A stretch of DNA of 64,000 bases from Candidatus Obscuribacterales bacterium (GCA_019750335.1 JAIEOQ010000005.1:1-64000); one strand, 5' to 3'; positions 19,598 through 28,731 are shown, counted from the stretch's first letter. The notes: generated by a model from the sequence alone, not told the origin. Numbers and translations are program-made.

Positions 19598-19807
19598 TTA
19601 GGCTGCCGGGTATCTGCCCAGTAAAAGATTTTCTTTGCTGTCCGGAATGATATATCCGTGTCCACCGCCGCCGCCAGGCGTCGGTTCCGGAGCGTTAGCG
19701 TTATATGTGAAAATAGCCCAAATGCCGATGGCCATTACCAGGAAAAAGCACACTATGAAAAATGTTAGCCAAGTGTTTGCTGCGTCGTGATGTCCGGAGT
19801 CACTCAT
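19598..19807 (-). CDS. Small single-pass membrane protein, 69 aa, unknown function
   Basis: I choose the ATG at 19807 because AGAGG lies a few bases before it; a start at 19846 would add 13 residues without a good binding site. The product has a short N-terminus (MSDSGHHDAANTW), one strong membrane segment (LTFFIVCFFLVMAIGIWAIF) and a Pro/Gly-rich tail with a GGGGG run. The layout recalls small subunits of membrane respiratory complexes, but no such complex is nearby. I do not recognise the family. It lies directly upstream of cinA in the same operon with zero spacing. Confidence 0.65.
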   Translation of the reverse strand: MSDSGHHDAANTWLTFFIVCFFLVMAIGIWAIFTYNANAPEPTPGGGGGHGYIIPDSKENLLLGRYPAA

Positions 19808-19862
19808 TGCCGACCTCTTTTGCCTGTGATATATGCCTGCCGGCAACTGCCAGCAAACCTAC

Positions 19863-19885
19863 ATAATAAACCGGTTCAACACCGG
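19863..19885 (-). terminator. Weak hairpin terminator candidate after the APH-family gene
   Basis: Read on the minus strand, CCGGT and ACCGG (19885-19871) form a short stem around a 5-base loop and are followed by TTTATT. It sits between the folD-APH unit and the small membrane protein-cinA unit. The stem is short, so this is only a candidate. Confidence 0.4.
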
Positions 19886-19907
19886 CTTTCGAATCTCTTA
19901 TGACGAT

Positions 19908-20792
19908 TTAACCTCCTGGCATCTGCGGGCTAGAGTTTTGGTCGTCAATCAGTTCGGAAATTATTTGCTGAGAGCCAGAGTGTTCAGCAAAAGTAATCAG
20001 AGCTTTCCACAAAGTCCAGCCGCGACCGCGAGCCCAGGTAGCGTTATCAAGCCCGAGAGTTTCTTTAAACAGTTGGCGACTCTCACCCTGAAAAAATGTC
20101 CAGGCAATTGAAAGATCGCATGCCGGATCGCCCACGGCGCATGAGCCAAAATCAATCACGGCTGCCAGCTTTCCTTCTTGCATTAAAAGGTTGGTACTGC
20201 TGACGTCGCCGTGAAGCCAAACTGCTTGTTGTTCCCATTTGCTGGAGAGAGCTTCTTCCCATACTTTAGTGACTGCGACAGAATCGATCTGTCCGTCGAG
20301 TTTTGTAATTGCCTGACGAGTTTCAGCATCATAAACAGATAAAGAGCCGCCGCGATAAAAATTTTGCGAACCAGCTAAAGGTCCATTTGTGCTATCGATT
20401 TTTTGTAAGGCAACAAGAAATTCGGCAAGGGCAATTGCGACAGAGTCTAGATTGCAAGCTGGCTCTGTTGCTGCAGTGTTTCCCTTAAGCCAGCGATAAA
20501 TGGACCAGCGCCAGGGATAGCCGCAGCCCGGGTTGCCCATTGCCAGCGGTTCCGGGATTTGCAAAGGAAGATGCGGCGCTAATTTCGGCAACCAGAACTG
20601 TTCTTTTGCCACTTGTGCTGCATAACGCTCTGCGCTCGGCAGGCGGATGGACATATCTTCGCCTAAACGAAAAGTTCGATTATCCCAACCGTCAACCGGA
20701 ACCGGTGTAATAGAAAGCTCTGCCCATTTGTCAAACTGTGCAGCGATTAAACGGCGAGCAAGGGACGTATCAATAGTAATTTCGTCAGTCAG
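19908..20792 (-). CDS. Aminoglycoside phosphotransferase (APH)-family small-molecule kinase
   Basis: Kinase-like fold of the APH/choline kinase type. Visible are the N-lobe GWDNRTFRLGEDMSIRLPS, the Brenner motif WLHGDVSSTNLL (HGDxxxxN) and the DFG-like IDFGSCAVGDPACDLS. The ATG at 20654 would cut off the conserved GWDNRTFRLGED strand. The frame runs open to a stop at 20805, and the only good candidate is CTG at 20792. It lies 7 bases behind AAAGGA and one base past the TAG of the previous gene, giving 294 aa. An ATT at 20780 is a weaker alternative. The physiological substrate is unknown; members often phosphorylate metabolites rather than drugs. Third gene of a folD operon. Confidence 0.82.
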   Translation of the reverse strand: MTDEITIDTSLARRLIAAQFDKWAELSITPVPVDGWDNRTFRLGEDMSIRLPSAERYAAQVAKEQFWLPKLAPHLPLQIPEPLAMGNPGCGYPWRWSIYRWLKGNTAATEPACNLDSVAIALAEFLVALQKIDSTNGPLAGSQNFYRGGSLSVYDAETRQAITKLDGQIDSVAVTKVWEEALSSKWEQQAVWLHGDVSSTNLLMQEGKLAAVIDFGSCAVGDPACDLSIAWTFFQGESRQLFKETLGLDNATWARGRGWTLWKALITFAEHSGSQQIISELIDDQNSSPQMPGG

Positions 20793-20793
20793 T

Positions 20794-21393
20794 CTAAAAT
20801 CCTTTTATTGATGAAAGCATAGTTTTAGTAGCTTCAAAATTATAGGATTTTGCCTGACTCAAACCGTAAATCAAAATCATCTTGTTGTTCTTTTTCACTT
20901 TAATGCAACCGATCAGTCCGCTGACAGCGCGCCCATCTTTGTCCGCGCTGGAGCCGATTATATAAGCCATTTCTTCGCCGCCTACGGCTTCGCTACCCTT
21001 TTTGTCGATAGTAAGCTCGTCGGCGACGCTCGGTATGCCTTTGTCTGCTAAATCGGAGACTACTTTTTCGGCTTTTAGATCACTGTCTTCTGTGGACAAC
21101 GGTTTGCAACCGATCATCAAAACCGTGTCGTCCGGTTTGTGTAAAATCGTCAACATTTTTGCACCAAATATGGTGGCGCCCAATTGATAGGTAAATCCGG
21201 CTGGCGGTTTATCAGGAAAATCAGCTATTGATTTGGCGATGGTGGCGATATGCTGCGGATCGGTCGATTGTTTGGCGACATAGTTGGCGTAGCAGGCCAA
21301 AGCAACCAGAGCGATGGTACCGGCTATTATAATGAGCGAAACGAAGCCGGCAAGTAACTTAGCCCAAAGCGGAAATTTGTTTTTGTCGGACAC
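20794..21393 (-). CDS. Membrane-anchored hypothetical protein, 199 aa
   Basis: GTG start at 21393 behind AAGGA, 3 bases after the folD stop. The N-terminus is short and charged, followed by one transmembrane segment (LLAGFVSLIIIAGTIALVALAC). The rest is an extracytoplasmic domain of about 150 residues with alternating strands and two Cys that could pair (IGCKPL, IGCIKV). I do not recognise the family. It sits between folD and the APH-family kinase with almost no spacing, which implies co-expression but does not reveal a function. Confidence 0.72.
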   Translation of the reverse strand: MSDKNKFPLWAKLLAGFVSLIIIAGTIALVALACYANYVAKQSTDPQHIATIAKSIADFPDKPPAGFTYQLGATIFGAKMLTILHKPDDTVLMIGCKPLSTEDSDLKAEKVVSDLADKGIPSVADELTIDKKGSEAVGGEEMAYIIGSSADKDGRAVSGLIGCIKVKKNNKMILIYGLSQAKSYNFEATKTMLSSIKGF

Positions 21394-21396
21394 GGC

Positions 21397-22299
21397 TTAA
21401 TCCTTGTTTTGACAATTACGCTGTCTGTATGACTCTACTGTGTTAGCCAGAAGCAAAGCCACGGTCATCGGTCCCACTCCGCCGGGAACCGGAGTGATGT
21501 TTGCGGCCATTGTTTGCGCTTCGGCGTAGAGTACGTCGCCGGTAAGTTTATTTGTGCCATCAGCTGTTGTGACACGATGAATGCCGACGTCAATCACTGT
21601 AGCGCCGGGTTTGATCCAGTCGCCTTTTACCATCTCGGGCTTGCCGGCAGCAACAACCAGTATGTCGGCGCTGCGCGCAATTGATTTTAAATCTTTGCTT
21701 TTGCTGTGGCAGATTGTAACGGTGGCGTTTTTTTCCAAAAGCATTGCTGCTATCGGCTTGCCGACTAGATTTGAGCGCCCGATTACAACGGCGTTTTTAC
21801 CTTCGACAGCTATGTTGTGCCGTTCAAGTAGAAAGATGATCCCGCTTGGTGTACAGGGGCGCAGTCCTTTTTTGCCGGAGAACAATAAGCCAAGATTGTA
21901 TGGGTGTAGTCCGTCGGCATCCTTTTCCGGGGCGACAGCCATTAAAATCGCTTCCGTAGGCAACCCTTTCGGTAGAGGCAGTTGTACTAAAATCCCGTCA
22001 ATCTGCGGATCTTTGTTCAATTGATCGATAAGCGTAAATACGGCATCGGCCGATACTGAGCTTGGCAGTTCGTGCATGCGGCTTTCAATGCCGACCTTTT
22101 TGCAAGCCAATACTTTATTTTTTACATAAACGTGGGATGCCGGATCGTCGCCGATTAAGAGAACGGCTAATCCCGGCGGTCGTTTTCCGTCATTGATGTA
22201 ACTTTCAACTTCTTGGCGCAACTCTTCTTTCAGCGCATTGGCTGCTTTCGTGCCGTCGAGCACGACTGCCGTTTCAGTGATCTCGCTGCTTTGTTGCAC
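21397..22299 (-). CDS. folD: Bifunctional methylenetetrahydrofolate dehydrogenase/cyclohydrolase FolD
   Basis: Interconverts 5,10-methylene-, methenyl- and 10-formyl-tetrahydrofolate with NADP in the cytosol. Hallmarks are YVKNK (Tyr58 and catalytic Lys62), GILVQLPLP, PEKDADGLHPYNLG, PCTPSGI, the nucleotide-binding VIGRSNLVGKP and the C-terminal TPVPGGVGPMTVALLL. The length of 300 aa is typical. The start is GTG behind a perfect AGGAGG five bases upstream, which itself overlaps the thiL stop. thiL and folD are thus in one transcription unit, with the membrane protein and APH kinase genes following. Confidence 0.96.
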   Translation of the reverse strand: MQQSSEITETAVVLDGTKAANALKEELRQEVESYINDGKRPPGLAVLLIGDDPASHVYVKNKVLACKKVGIESRMHELPSSVSADAVFTLIDQLNKDPQIDGILVQLPLPKGLPTEAILMAVAPEKDADGLHPYNLGLLFSGKKGLRPCTPSGIIFLLERHNIAVEGKNAVVIGRSNLVGKPIAAMLLEKNATVTICHSKSKDLKSIARSADILVVAAGKPEMVKGDWIKPGATVIDVGIHRVTTADGTNKLTGDVLYAEAQTMAANITPVPGGVGPMTVALLLANTVESYRQRNCQNKD

Positions 22300-22309
22300 G
22301 TTGACCTCC

Positions 22310-23260
22310 TCACCAATGCCGGAATGTTTTGCTCATATCCAAGGGTGTGACCGAATGATCACTGCATAATCGTACACCGGATTCTTTTTCCACTTTACCT
22401 ATAAGGGTAAATGGATTGTGTCCGGACTCTTGAATTTTGCCCCAATCGATTTCGCTTAAACAAGCGACCAATTCGTAATCTTCGCCGCCATAAAGGGCGA
22501 GTTCCAAAGCGGTTTGGCCAGCGGATTTTGCCATGCTAATTGTTTCAGGATGTATCGGAATGGCATCTTGTTGAATTGCGATTCCGACTCCGCTTAAGCG
22601 TGATATTTGTAAAAGTGCGTCAGCTAAGCCGTCGCTTGCGTCCATTAATGCGCCTCTCCCCTGACAAGTGCGCGCGAGCAGCCAGGACTCACATAGTCGC
22701 GGATAAGGGCGTAAATGTTTTTCAATGATGCGCCGGTAGAGTCCAGAGCCCTGACGCAACGCATTCAGTCCGGCAGCGCTGGCGCCAAAATCTCCGCTGA
22801 CAATGACTAAATCGCCAGCTGTAGCACCGCTTCTAAAAAAGCAACCGGATTCATGAACGTCTCCAATTAATGTCACTGAGATTACAAGCTTGTCGCCGCC
22901 TGTGAGGTCACCGCCGACAATGCGAGTTTTGTGTGCTTTGGCGCATTCGATTAGGCCTTGATAAAGCTCTTGAAATTGTCGATCGTCAAATGTAGCCGGA
23001 AGGCTGATACTCACAAGAGCATAGCGAGGGCGTCCAGCCATTGCGGCGATGTCGCTCAAATTAACGGCCAGTGCTTTCCAGCCTAAGTCTTGAGGAGAGG
23101 TGAGGGCCAAAGAAAAATGGACATCTTCAACAAGCAAGTCGGATGTCACGATGTCCTGCCCGGGTAAAAGAGCGCAATCGTCGCCGATCAGCCTTTCTTC
23201 GGTCCATTCCTTGATCGATTTGATCAGTTTTTGTTCGCGGTTGCTAAAGTTTTCAGTCAC
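22310..23260 (-). CDS. thiL: Thiamine-monophosphate kinase ThiL
   Basis: Phosphorylates thiamine monophosphate to thiamine diphosphate. Family motifs: IGDDCALL near residue 25, TSDLLVEDVHF, LGWKALAVNLSDIAAMAG, VGGDLTGG, DASDGLADAL and YGGEDYELV. The length of 316 aa is normal. GTG start at 23260, divergent from yggT across about 85 bases. First gene of the thiL-folD unit. Confidence 0.94.
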   Translation of the reverse strand: MTENFSNREQKLIKSIKEWTEERLIGDDCALLPGQDIVTSDLLVEDVHFSLALTSPQDLGWKALAVNLSDIAAMAGRPRYALVSISLPATFDDRQFQELYQGLIECAKAHKTRIVGGDLTGGDKLVISVTLIGDVHESGCFFRSGATAGDLVIVSGDFGASAAGLNALRQGSGLYRRIIEKHLRPYPRLCESWLLARTCQGRGALMDASDGLADALLQISRLSGVGIAIQQDAIPIHPETISMAKSAGQTALELALYGGEDYELVACLSEIDWGKIQESGHNPFTLIGKVEKESGVRLCSDHSVTPLDMSKTFRHW

Positions 23261-23280
23261 GTTACTTAGTTGCTTAATTA

Positions 23281-23309
23281 CATTGAGTTGAAGCTCTTAA
23301 TGTTACAAT
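23281..23309 (+). promoter_or_regulatory. Extended -10 promoter candidate for yggT
   Basis: TGTTACAAT at 23301-23309 is an extended -10 (TGn plus TACAAT). A poor -35 (CATTGA at 23281) lies 17 bases upstream. It is positioned about 35 bases before the yggT ATG in the divergent thiL/yggT gap. Confidence 0.45.
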
Positions 23310-23344
23310 CATTCCTTAAAGGAAGTCGAGAGGCAGTTGATATC

Positions 23345-23599
23345 ATGTCCATTGGCGTTTTGATCTACGGCATCATCCAAGCTATCAACATGGTCGTCAT
23401 TCTTTGGTGTCTGCTTAGTTGGTTTCCAAACATCAAATGGTATGAGCAGCCTTTCAAAACGTTGGATAATATCGTTCAGCCGATTGTTACTCCTTTCAGA
23501 CGTATCCTGCCGACAATGGGCGGTATCGATCTTTCACCGATGCTTACCATATTTGTGTTGCAGTTCGTAGGTAGTTTAGCTCGCAATTTTTTACCTTAA
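23345..23599 (+). CDS. yggT: YggT family integral membrane protein
   Basis: 84 aa with two membrane segments separated by a conserved loop. The first helix is GVLIYGIIQAINMVVILWCLLSWF. The loop has the family pattern LSWFPN, then D.IVQPIVTPFRRILP, and the second helix is LSPMLTIFVLQFVGSL. YggT proteins are implicated in osmotic shock tolerance and division or thylakoid organisation in cyanobacteria; the molecular role is not settled. ATG at 23345 is chosen behind GAGAGG; the longer frame from 23270 has no membrane-protein character at its start. Confidence 0.85.
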   Translation: MSIGVLIYGIIQAINMVVILWCLLSWFPNIKWYEQPFKTLDNIVQPIVTPFRRILPTMGGIDLSPMLTIFVLQFVGSLARNFLP

Positions 23600-23611
23600 A
23601 GCTGAGTCGCG

Positions 23612-25585
23612 ATGATCTCTCGCCGCTTTTTTCTGATTAGCTCTTTAAGTCTTATATCGGCTTTTGATCTTTTGCCGGCTCAGGCAGCAAAAAAAGTCAA
23701 ACCAAAAGTTGAAGTGTCGCGGGGCGGGCCGCGTACTATAGCTCGACAGGAATGGCCGCCGGCGATCACTCCGGAATATGCCGGTATAGTCGATCGCGGT
23801 TATGCTTGCTTTGCCGATGACATGGGACGCTTGGCCGTAGTTGACTTAAAGCGTGAAGATAATCCTCAAGTAATTGGCGAGCTTTTCGGCATCGGTCGAA
23901 AAGTCGTTGCTTTAAGTATTTTGCAATACAGAGCTTTTGCCGTAGTCCAAACTGAAGTTGGTGCGGATACTCAATATCAGCTTGTGGCAATAAATTTGGC
24001 GCCGGCTGATGACATTACAGTTATGTCTCGTATACCGCTTGCCGATTTCTCCGAGCCTTCGTCAATCACTGCTTTTGGTGACAACCTGGTGGTCGGTGGC
24101 CTAGGCTTGAATGGTGAAAGCCAGATAGTTGTCTATAGTATCGGCAAAAAGAAGTCGGTGGATCCTCTGCGCCAGTCGGCTCTCGTTCTTGAACGAACTC
24201 CGATTAAGCTTGATTTGCAGGAAAAACAGTTATCCGTCCTTTGCGGCGCTGCGAATACAGATTTAGTGCTTATCTCTTTGGCTAATGCCAGAGTGCCGGA
24301 AAAGCAAGGTGTACTACCCTTGGATGGCAGCTTCCATTGTTTAGCGCGTAATCGTAGCGCATTTGTTGTCGCCGGTACGGGATTGGATCGCAAACCGCAA
24401 ATAAAGCTTATTTCGACCAAGTCACCGCTAAAAGTATTGAAAACGACGATATTACCCGCGGTGACGGATGTACTGGATCTTTCGGCGCAAAGAGAACAGT
24501 TTTTGATTCTAGCGAATCAAGGCAGTCGGCAAGCTGTCGTGCCTTTTTCAATTACAAAGAAAAATGATCTGATGCTAGCGGCGCCGGTGCTGCTCCCGGC
24601 CGGCAATCATGGTGTTGCTCAGCAAGCTAGAATTGCAGTAAAAGATCGCGAAGCCTATATTGCTTCGGATTGGGGTGGCGTACAAGTTTTAGGTATTCAA
24701 CAAAACGGTTGGCAATTTAATTACAGCCATACTATTCCTCGTTTACCAGCCTCCGGTTTAGCTGTGGACGGCAATAAAGCGCTGCTTGCCGGCTCGGATC
24801 TTAAGCTCTACAATTTGGCCGATTTGCACCATCCGCTTCTGGAAAGCAGCGCCGAGATCAATGCAAATATAAGAGCAATGCAGCTTATCGGCGGTTCCGT
24901 ACTTTGTCTAACCAGAGATCGCTTACTTTTGCGAGCAATCCGCCGTCCGGCAGAAATAATTTCTTCCATGAGCATTAACGGTACAGGTTTAGCTTATGAC
25001 CAAGTAACTGGCCGAGCTTATGTCTTAAATGGCAAAGAAAATAAAACAATGATTTCGGAGCTGAAAGTGACAGAAGAATCACTTCAGCTTATCGTTAGCC
25101 AAGAAGTTCCTTTCTCTGCCAGGCGGATAGCGGCTGATGACGGACGTCTGGTACTTGCCGGACTAAGTGAGATAGCGCTTTATCAACAAGATAAACCCTT
25201 ACGTCAAATCAGTTCACGGCAGATGCCTAATCTTGCCGTGCGAGACCTACTGATTAAAAATGGTGTGATTTATTTGTGCTGTGTCGATGAAAACCTGAAA
25301 GGCTACTTTATGGCTTTGGCAGCCGATAAAGAAGGTTTACCCACGCTCTCTTCTTTAGATTTGCCCGTAGATGCGGCGACTTTGGCTGTATCTAACAACT
25401 TGGCTGTAGTTTTAGGACGAGCAAAAGACGGCAAAGACAAAGCTGTGATTATTTCATGGCAAGATATTATGCAGGCTAAAATTGTCGATTCTTTTGCTGT
25501 TATTGATTCAGCTTCGGCTGTAACTATTCGAGACAAAACGGCAATAATTGCCGGGCGTGGTTTGGAAATAATCAACCTGAACTGA
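23612..25585 (+). CDS. Tat-exported beta-propeller-like protein (LVIVD-repeat type), 657 aa
   Basis: The N-terminus MISRRFFLISS carries a twin-arginine motif (SRRFFL) followed by a hydrophobic stretch and an Ala cleavage site (PAQA), so export in folded form by Tat is predicted. The mature protein is built from repeated strand units such as LAVVDLKRED, VQVLGIQQNGW and LKLYNLADL, and ends in GRGLEIINLN. This pattern matches LVIVD/propeller repeats that monitor no obvious cofactor. No catalytic residues are recognisable. It starts 12 bases after yggT and may be co-transcribed. A structural or binding role in the periplasm is inferred. Confidence 0.72.
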   Translation: MISRRFFLISSLSLISAFDLLPAQAAKKVKPKVEVSRGGPRTIARQEWPPAITPEYAGIVDRGYACFADDMGRLAVVDLKREDNPQVIGELFGIGRKVVALSILQYRAFAVVQTEVGADTQYQLVAINLAPADDITVMSRIPLADFSEPSSITAFGDNLVVGGLGLNGESQIVVYSIGKKKSVDPLRQSALVLERTPIKLDLQEKQLSVLCGAANTDLVLISLANARVPEKQGVLPLDGSFHCLARNRSAFVVAGTGLDRKPQIKLISTKSPLKVLKTTILPAVTDVLDLSAQREQFLILANQGSRQAVVPFSITKKNDLMLAAPVLLPAGNHGVAQQARIAVKDREAYIASDWGGVQVLGIQQNGWQFNYSHTIPRLPASGLAVDGNKALLAGSDLKLYNLADLHHPLLESSAEINANIRAMQLIGGSVLCLTRDRLLLRAIRRPAEIISSMSINGTGLAYDQVTGRAYVLNGKENKTMISELKVTEESLQLIVSQEVPFSARRIAADDGRLVLAGLSEIALYQQDKPLRQISSRQMPNLAVRDLLIKNGVIYLCCVDENLKGYFMALAADKEGLPTLSSLDLPVDAATLAVSNNLAVVLGRAKDGKDKAVIISWQDIMQAKIVDSFAVIDSASAVTIRDKTAIIAGRGLEIINLN

Positions 25586-25633
25586 AAATCGGGTAGAAAT
25601 ATAAATGGATATCCTTGACTGACTGGAGAGAAA

Positions 25634-26581
25634 ATGGCTGCGGTTAATGAAAAGGTGCGTAAACGTTTCCCGAGACTTAGTTCTTCGGCTTTTGAACATC
25701 CTTTGGATACACAAGCGCTGGATACTCTACGAAAGATTCCGGTGCTCGATAAAGTGATGAAGAAATTTTTGGAGCTGGGTGTCGAGCGTATGTTTCGCAT
25801 CATGCTCATGGGTCAGGCCATTCATGTAACCACCAAGCAGTGTCATAAAATCCATAAAGTTTTCAAAGAAGCATGCGATATTCTCGATATGCATGAACCG
25901 GATCTTTTCCTGATGAGTGATTTTCGGGTTAACGCCTGGACTTTCGGTGTGGAAAGACCTTTCATCGTACTTAATTCGGCGTTGGTCGATCTGCTTGATG
26001 AAGATGAATTGATGGCTGTGCTTGCTCATGAGTTGGGGCATGTTAAAGCCGGTCATGTACTGTATCGCAGTTTGGCTTATTTTTTGTTGGAGTTACTGGG
26101 CAAATATACAGGTATGCTCGGACCCCTAGTTTCTATGGCTCTGACCACCTCTCTTGCTGATTGGGCGCGCAAGTCCGAACTGACGGCTGATCGAGCTGAG
26201 TTGCTCGTAGTGCAAGATGTTGATACTTGCATACGTTTGCACATGAAGCTTGCCGGAGGCTCCAAGACTGTTTTTGAGCAGACTGATATCAAAGAATTTC
26301 TCAAACAAGGTGGTGCTTACGAAGATTTTGATTACAGCACTTTGAATAAGTTCTATAAGCTGATGTATGAGATGAAGCTGTCACATCCTTTGCCTATTTA
26401 TCGGGCAAAAGAGGTAAAAACTTGGTCTGAGAGCGGTCAATACAAAGAAATTCTTGCCGGGCGCTATCCGACAGACGACCGTGACGTTCAACAAGGCTTG
26501 CGCAGTTGCCAGCATTGCAGCGCTAAAATCAGTCCGTCATTTTTCTTTTGTCCGGATTGCGGAAAAAGTGCCCGCGTTTAA
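25634..26581 (+). CDS. M48-family zinc metallopeptidase with C-terminal zinc ribbon
   Basis: ATG behind GGAG. The catalytic motif is HELGH (residues 132-136), with the third ligand expected in ELTADRAEL near residue 181, as in HtpX/Ste24-type M48 enzymes. Short hydrophobic segments follow the motif (YFLLELLGKYTGMLGPLVSMAL), suggesting membrane association. The last 30 residues are a zinc ribbon, CQHC then CPDC. No signal peptide is visible, so the peptidase domain probably faces the cytosol. A possible membrane-protein quality-control role is inferred from family. Its TAA shares TTAA with the convergent zinc-ribbon gene. Confidence 0.85.
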   Translation: MAAVNEKVRKRFPRLSSSAFEHPLDTQALDTLRKIPVLDKVMKKFLELGVERMFRIMLMGQAIHVTTKQCHKIHKVFKEACDILDMHEPDLFLMSDFRVNAWTFGVERPFIVLNSALVDLLDEDELMAVLAHELGHVKAGHVLYRSLAYFLLELLGKYTGMLGPLVSMALTTSLADWARKSELTADRAELLVVQDVDTCIRLHMKLAGGSKTVFEQTDIKEFLKQGGAYEDFDYSTLNKFYKLMYEMKLSHPLPIYRAKEVKTWSESGQYKEILAGRYPTDDRDVQQGLRSCQHCSAKISPSFFFCPDCGKSARV

Positions 26582-27039
26582 GCTTCTGTTTCTTTTAAGT
26601 TGCCGCCACAAAAAGCACAGTACTGTTTTTCTTGGTTGGCTGGTGCTTTGCAATGAGGGCAGACACAGCCTGAAGCCTTGCTGTAGCCAGCCATTGCTTC
26701 GGATTTTTCCGAGCGAGGCAGATCCGGATCGTATTGAGCTTTAATTACTCCGAGCTCAGCTTTTATAGATTCGATTTCTTTTTCCATATCTACAATTTCG
26801 TCAACACGACGCTTGAGTAAATCTTCTCCGACTTCGTCATTCTTGGCATATTTGTCATATATGAGCCGCCCGAGATCGGCAAGAGCGATTGATTTTTTTG
26901 CCGCCAAAGAATTGATTCTGTTTTGCAAAGTAACCGTTTGCATCATCTCTTGAGACTTGCTCTGAATCTTATTGATGCCGTCGTTAACTTGCTTAAGTCC
27001 TTCATTGACGTTTTTTGCTACGTCGTCTAAAAAACTCAT
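26578..27039 (-). CDS. Coiled-coil protein with C-terminal zinc ribbon, 153 aa
   Basis: ATG behind AAAGGAGGAG. Residues 1-100 are predicted helical and coiled coil, beginning MSFLDDVAKNVNEGLKQV. The C-terminus is a zinc ribbon, CPHC and CAFCGG, spaced like the ribbon at the end of the adjacent M48 peptidase. It starts 2 bases after the GGDEF cyclase gene, so they form an operon. I do not know its function; an adaptor or scaffold linked to c-di-GMP signalling is a guess from context only. Confidence 0.75.
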   Translation of the reverse strand: MSFLDDVAKNVNEGLKQVNDGINKIQSKSQEMMQTVTLQNRINSLAAKKSIALADLGRLIYDKYAKNDEVGEDLLKRRVDEIVDMEKEIESIKAELGVIKAQYDPDLPRSEKSEAMAGYSKASGCVCPHCKAPANQEKQYCAFCGGNLKETEA

Positions 27040-27041
27040 GG

Positions 27042-28610
27042 TTAGTCTCCTCCTTTGAAAATCTGAACCTGATTGCGACCGCCTTCTTTGGCCGCATATA
27101 AAGCTTGATCCGCCTTTTGAAATAAATCGTCAGCATCTTGAGCGTGTAGAGGAAAATTAGCTATTCCCAGAGAGGCGGAAACTTTACCGGCAAGTGGAAC
27201 TGTGGTTTCGCATATGCGCTTGCGAATCCGATCGGCAATGATTGTTGATTCTTCCAGTTTAGTGTTGGGCAAGAGCAGACAAAATTCTTCACCGCCGTAA
27301 CGTGCCGATAGATCAATGGAGCGCGATGAATTTGCTAAAACATCAGCAACTGATTTAATGGCGTTGTCGCCAGCGGTATGCCCGAATTTGTCGTTGATCA
27401 CTTTCAAAAAATCCATATCAATGACGACTAAAGTTAATGGCTCGGCATAACGTTTTGCCCGCTCGAATTCTTTTTGAAAAACATCGTTGAATTTGCGACG
27501 ATTAGCCAATCCGGTTAAAGAGTCGGTTACGGCTTGAGATTTTTTCTCTTCATGTAAGTCGGCGTTTTCGACTGCTACTGAAAGTTGATCAGCAATTGAG
27601 CCGAAAAAGGTCATATCTTCTATATTCCAGGGGCGCGCCGTACTGCAGTCTTGGATAATCATGCAACCCATAGTGCGACCGCGCATGATCAGCGGGATCA
27701 ACAATGCTGAAAGAAAACCGAACTGCTTTAGGAATTTTGAATCAAAGTCGCCTTCTGGATCATTTTCAACATGGGCTAAATCACAAGGAGCGCTTTTACT
27801 GAGAGCGACATCAAGAAAGCGCTGTCCAAGCTCAGAGAAAAAGAGTTCGCGAGAAGCGCCGGTGGTGCTGTTGTGATATTCATAAACATAAAGTTCATTG
27901 TCAATTGAAGAAGGGCGCAAAATGATGCAGCGACTCAAAAAACATTTTTCGCCGACATTATGCGCGGCATTCTGCAGAACCTGTTCGATCTCTACTGAGC
28001 TGCGCACGGCGCTGCTGATTTCGTATATGAGCTTCTCTTGCTCGATGTTGCGATAACGCAGGCCGTCTTTGACTTTTAAATCTTGAATTAACTTTCTGGT
28101 TTGTTCGACAAGAGAAGAATTCTGTTCTTCCAGGTCGTCATAGCGGCTGCGTAAGCGCTCGTTCTCTCGTTTAAGCTCGCGTATCTCCCAGCCATTTTTC
28201 ATAGCAAGTAAAAGTGGATAGCCGGCCAAACGATTCTCGATCTCTTGAGGAGATTGGATTGTAATACCGGCCAAAATTAAACAAGCCGATAGTTCTTCGC
28301 TCTCTTGTAAGCGAAAACAATAACAGTCGCCCAGGCTGTCAATAGATTGACTGAGCTTACTGCTTATTGGTGTCTTAAAATCCGGATTGGCTTCCAGCTC
28401 TTCAGCAACTTGTTTGGCCAGTGGCCCAAGTTCAGCACTTTTCTCTCCGAAACAGCGACGATCGGAAAAAGTTTCCAAATCAGGATCCCAAACCAGTATG
28501 GCCGACGCTTTTGGCTGAAAACTTTCCTGAATTAAAGCCGCGACTGTACTGAGCAGAGCCTCAAAATCGAGGGTACCCAGAAGTTGCTGGTTATAGTCGG
28601 TTCTGTCCAT
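27042..28610 (-). CDS. GAF-GAF-GGDEF diguanylate cyclase
   Basis: Predicted to make c-di-GMP from two GTP. Residues about 1-150 form a degenerate GAF-like sensor. A coiled coil (about 145-185) leads to a second GAF domain (about 190-345), then the GGDEF domain (about 355-520). The active-site loop is RYGGEEFCLLLP, an active GGEEF variant. RSID lies five residues before it, matching the RxxD inhibitory site, so product feedback is likely. SLTGLANRRKF marks the start of the cyclase domain. No membrane segment, so a cytosolic sensor is likely. Co-directional with the zinc-ribbon gene 2 bases downstream. Confidence 0.92.
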   Translation of the reverse strand: MDRTDYNQQLLGTLDFEALLSTVAALIQESFQPKASAILVWDPDLETFSDRRCFGEKSAELGPLAKQVAEELEANPDFKTPISSKLSQSIDSLGDCYCFRLQESEELSACLILAGITIQSPQEIENRLAGYPLLLAMKNGWEIRELKRENERLRSRYDDLEEQNSSLVEQTRKLIQDLKVKDGLRYRNIEQEKLIYEISSAVRSSVEIEQVLQNAAHNVGEKCFLSRCIILRPSSIDNELYVYEYHNSTTGASRELFFSELGQRFLDVALSKSAPCDLAHVENDPEGDFDSKFLKQFGFLSALLIPLIMRGRTMGCMIIQDCSTARPWNIEDMTFFGSIADQLSVAVENADLHEEKKSQAVTDSLTGLANRRKFNDVFQKEFERAKRYAEPLTLVVIDMDFLKVINDKFGHTAGDNAIKSVADVLANSSRSIDLSARYGGEEFCLLLPNTKLEESTIIADRIRKRICETTVPLAGKVSASLGIANFPLHAQDADDLFQKADQALYAAKEGGRNQVQIFKGGD

Positions 28611-28731
28611 GGTTGCCTTTATATCACTTTCCCGCTTACCGGTCTTTTATCTCCCTGACAAATAGATAAGCTGTAAAGACTCTTTTCAAGCTGGTAAATT
28701 ATTGGACGTAAGCGCAAAAGAGGAATTGGTA

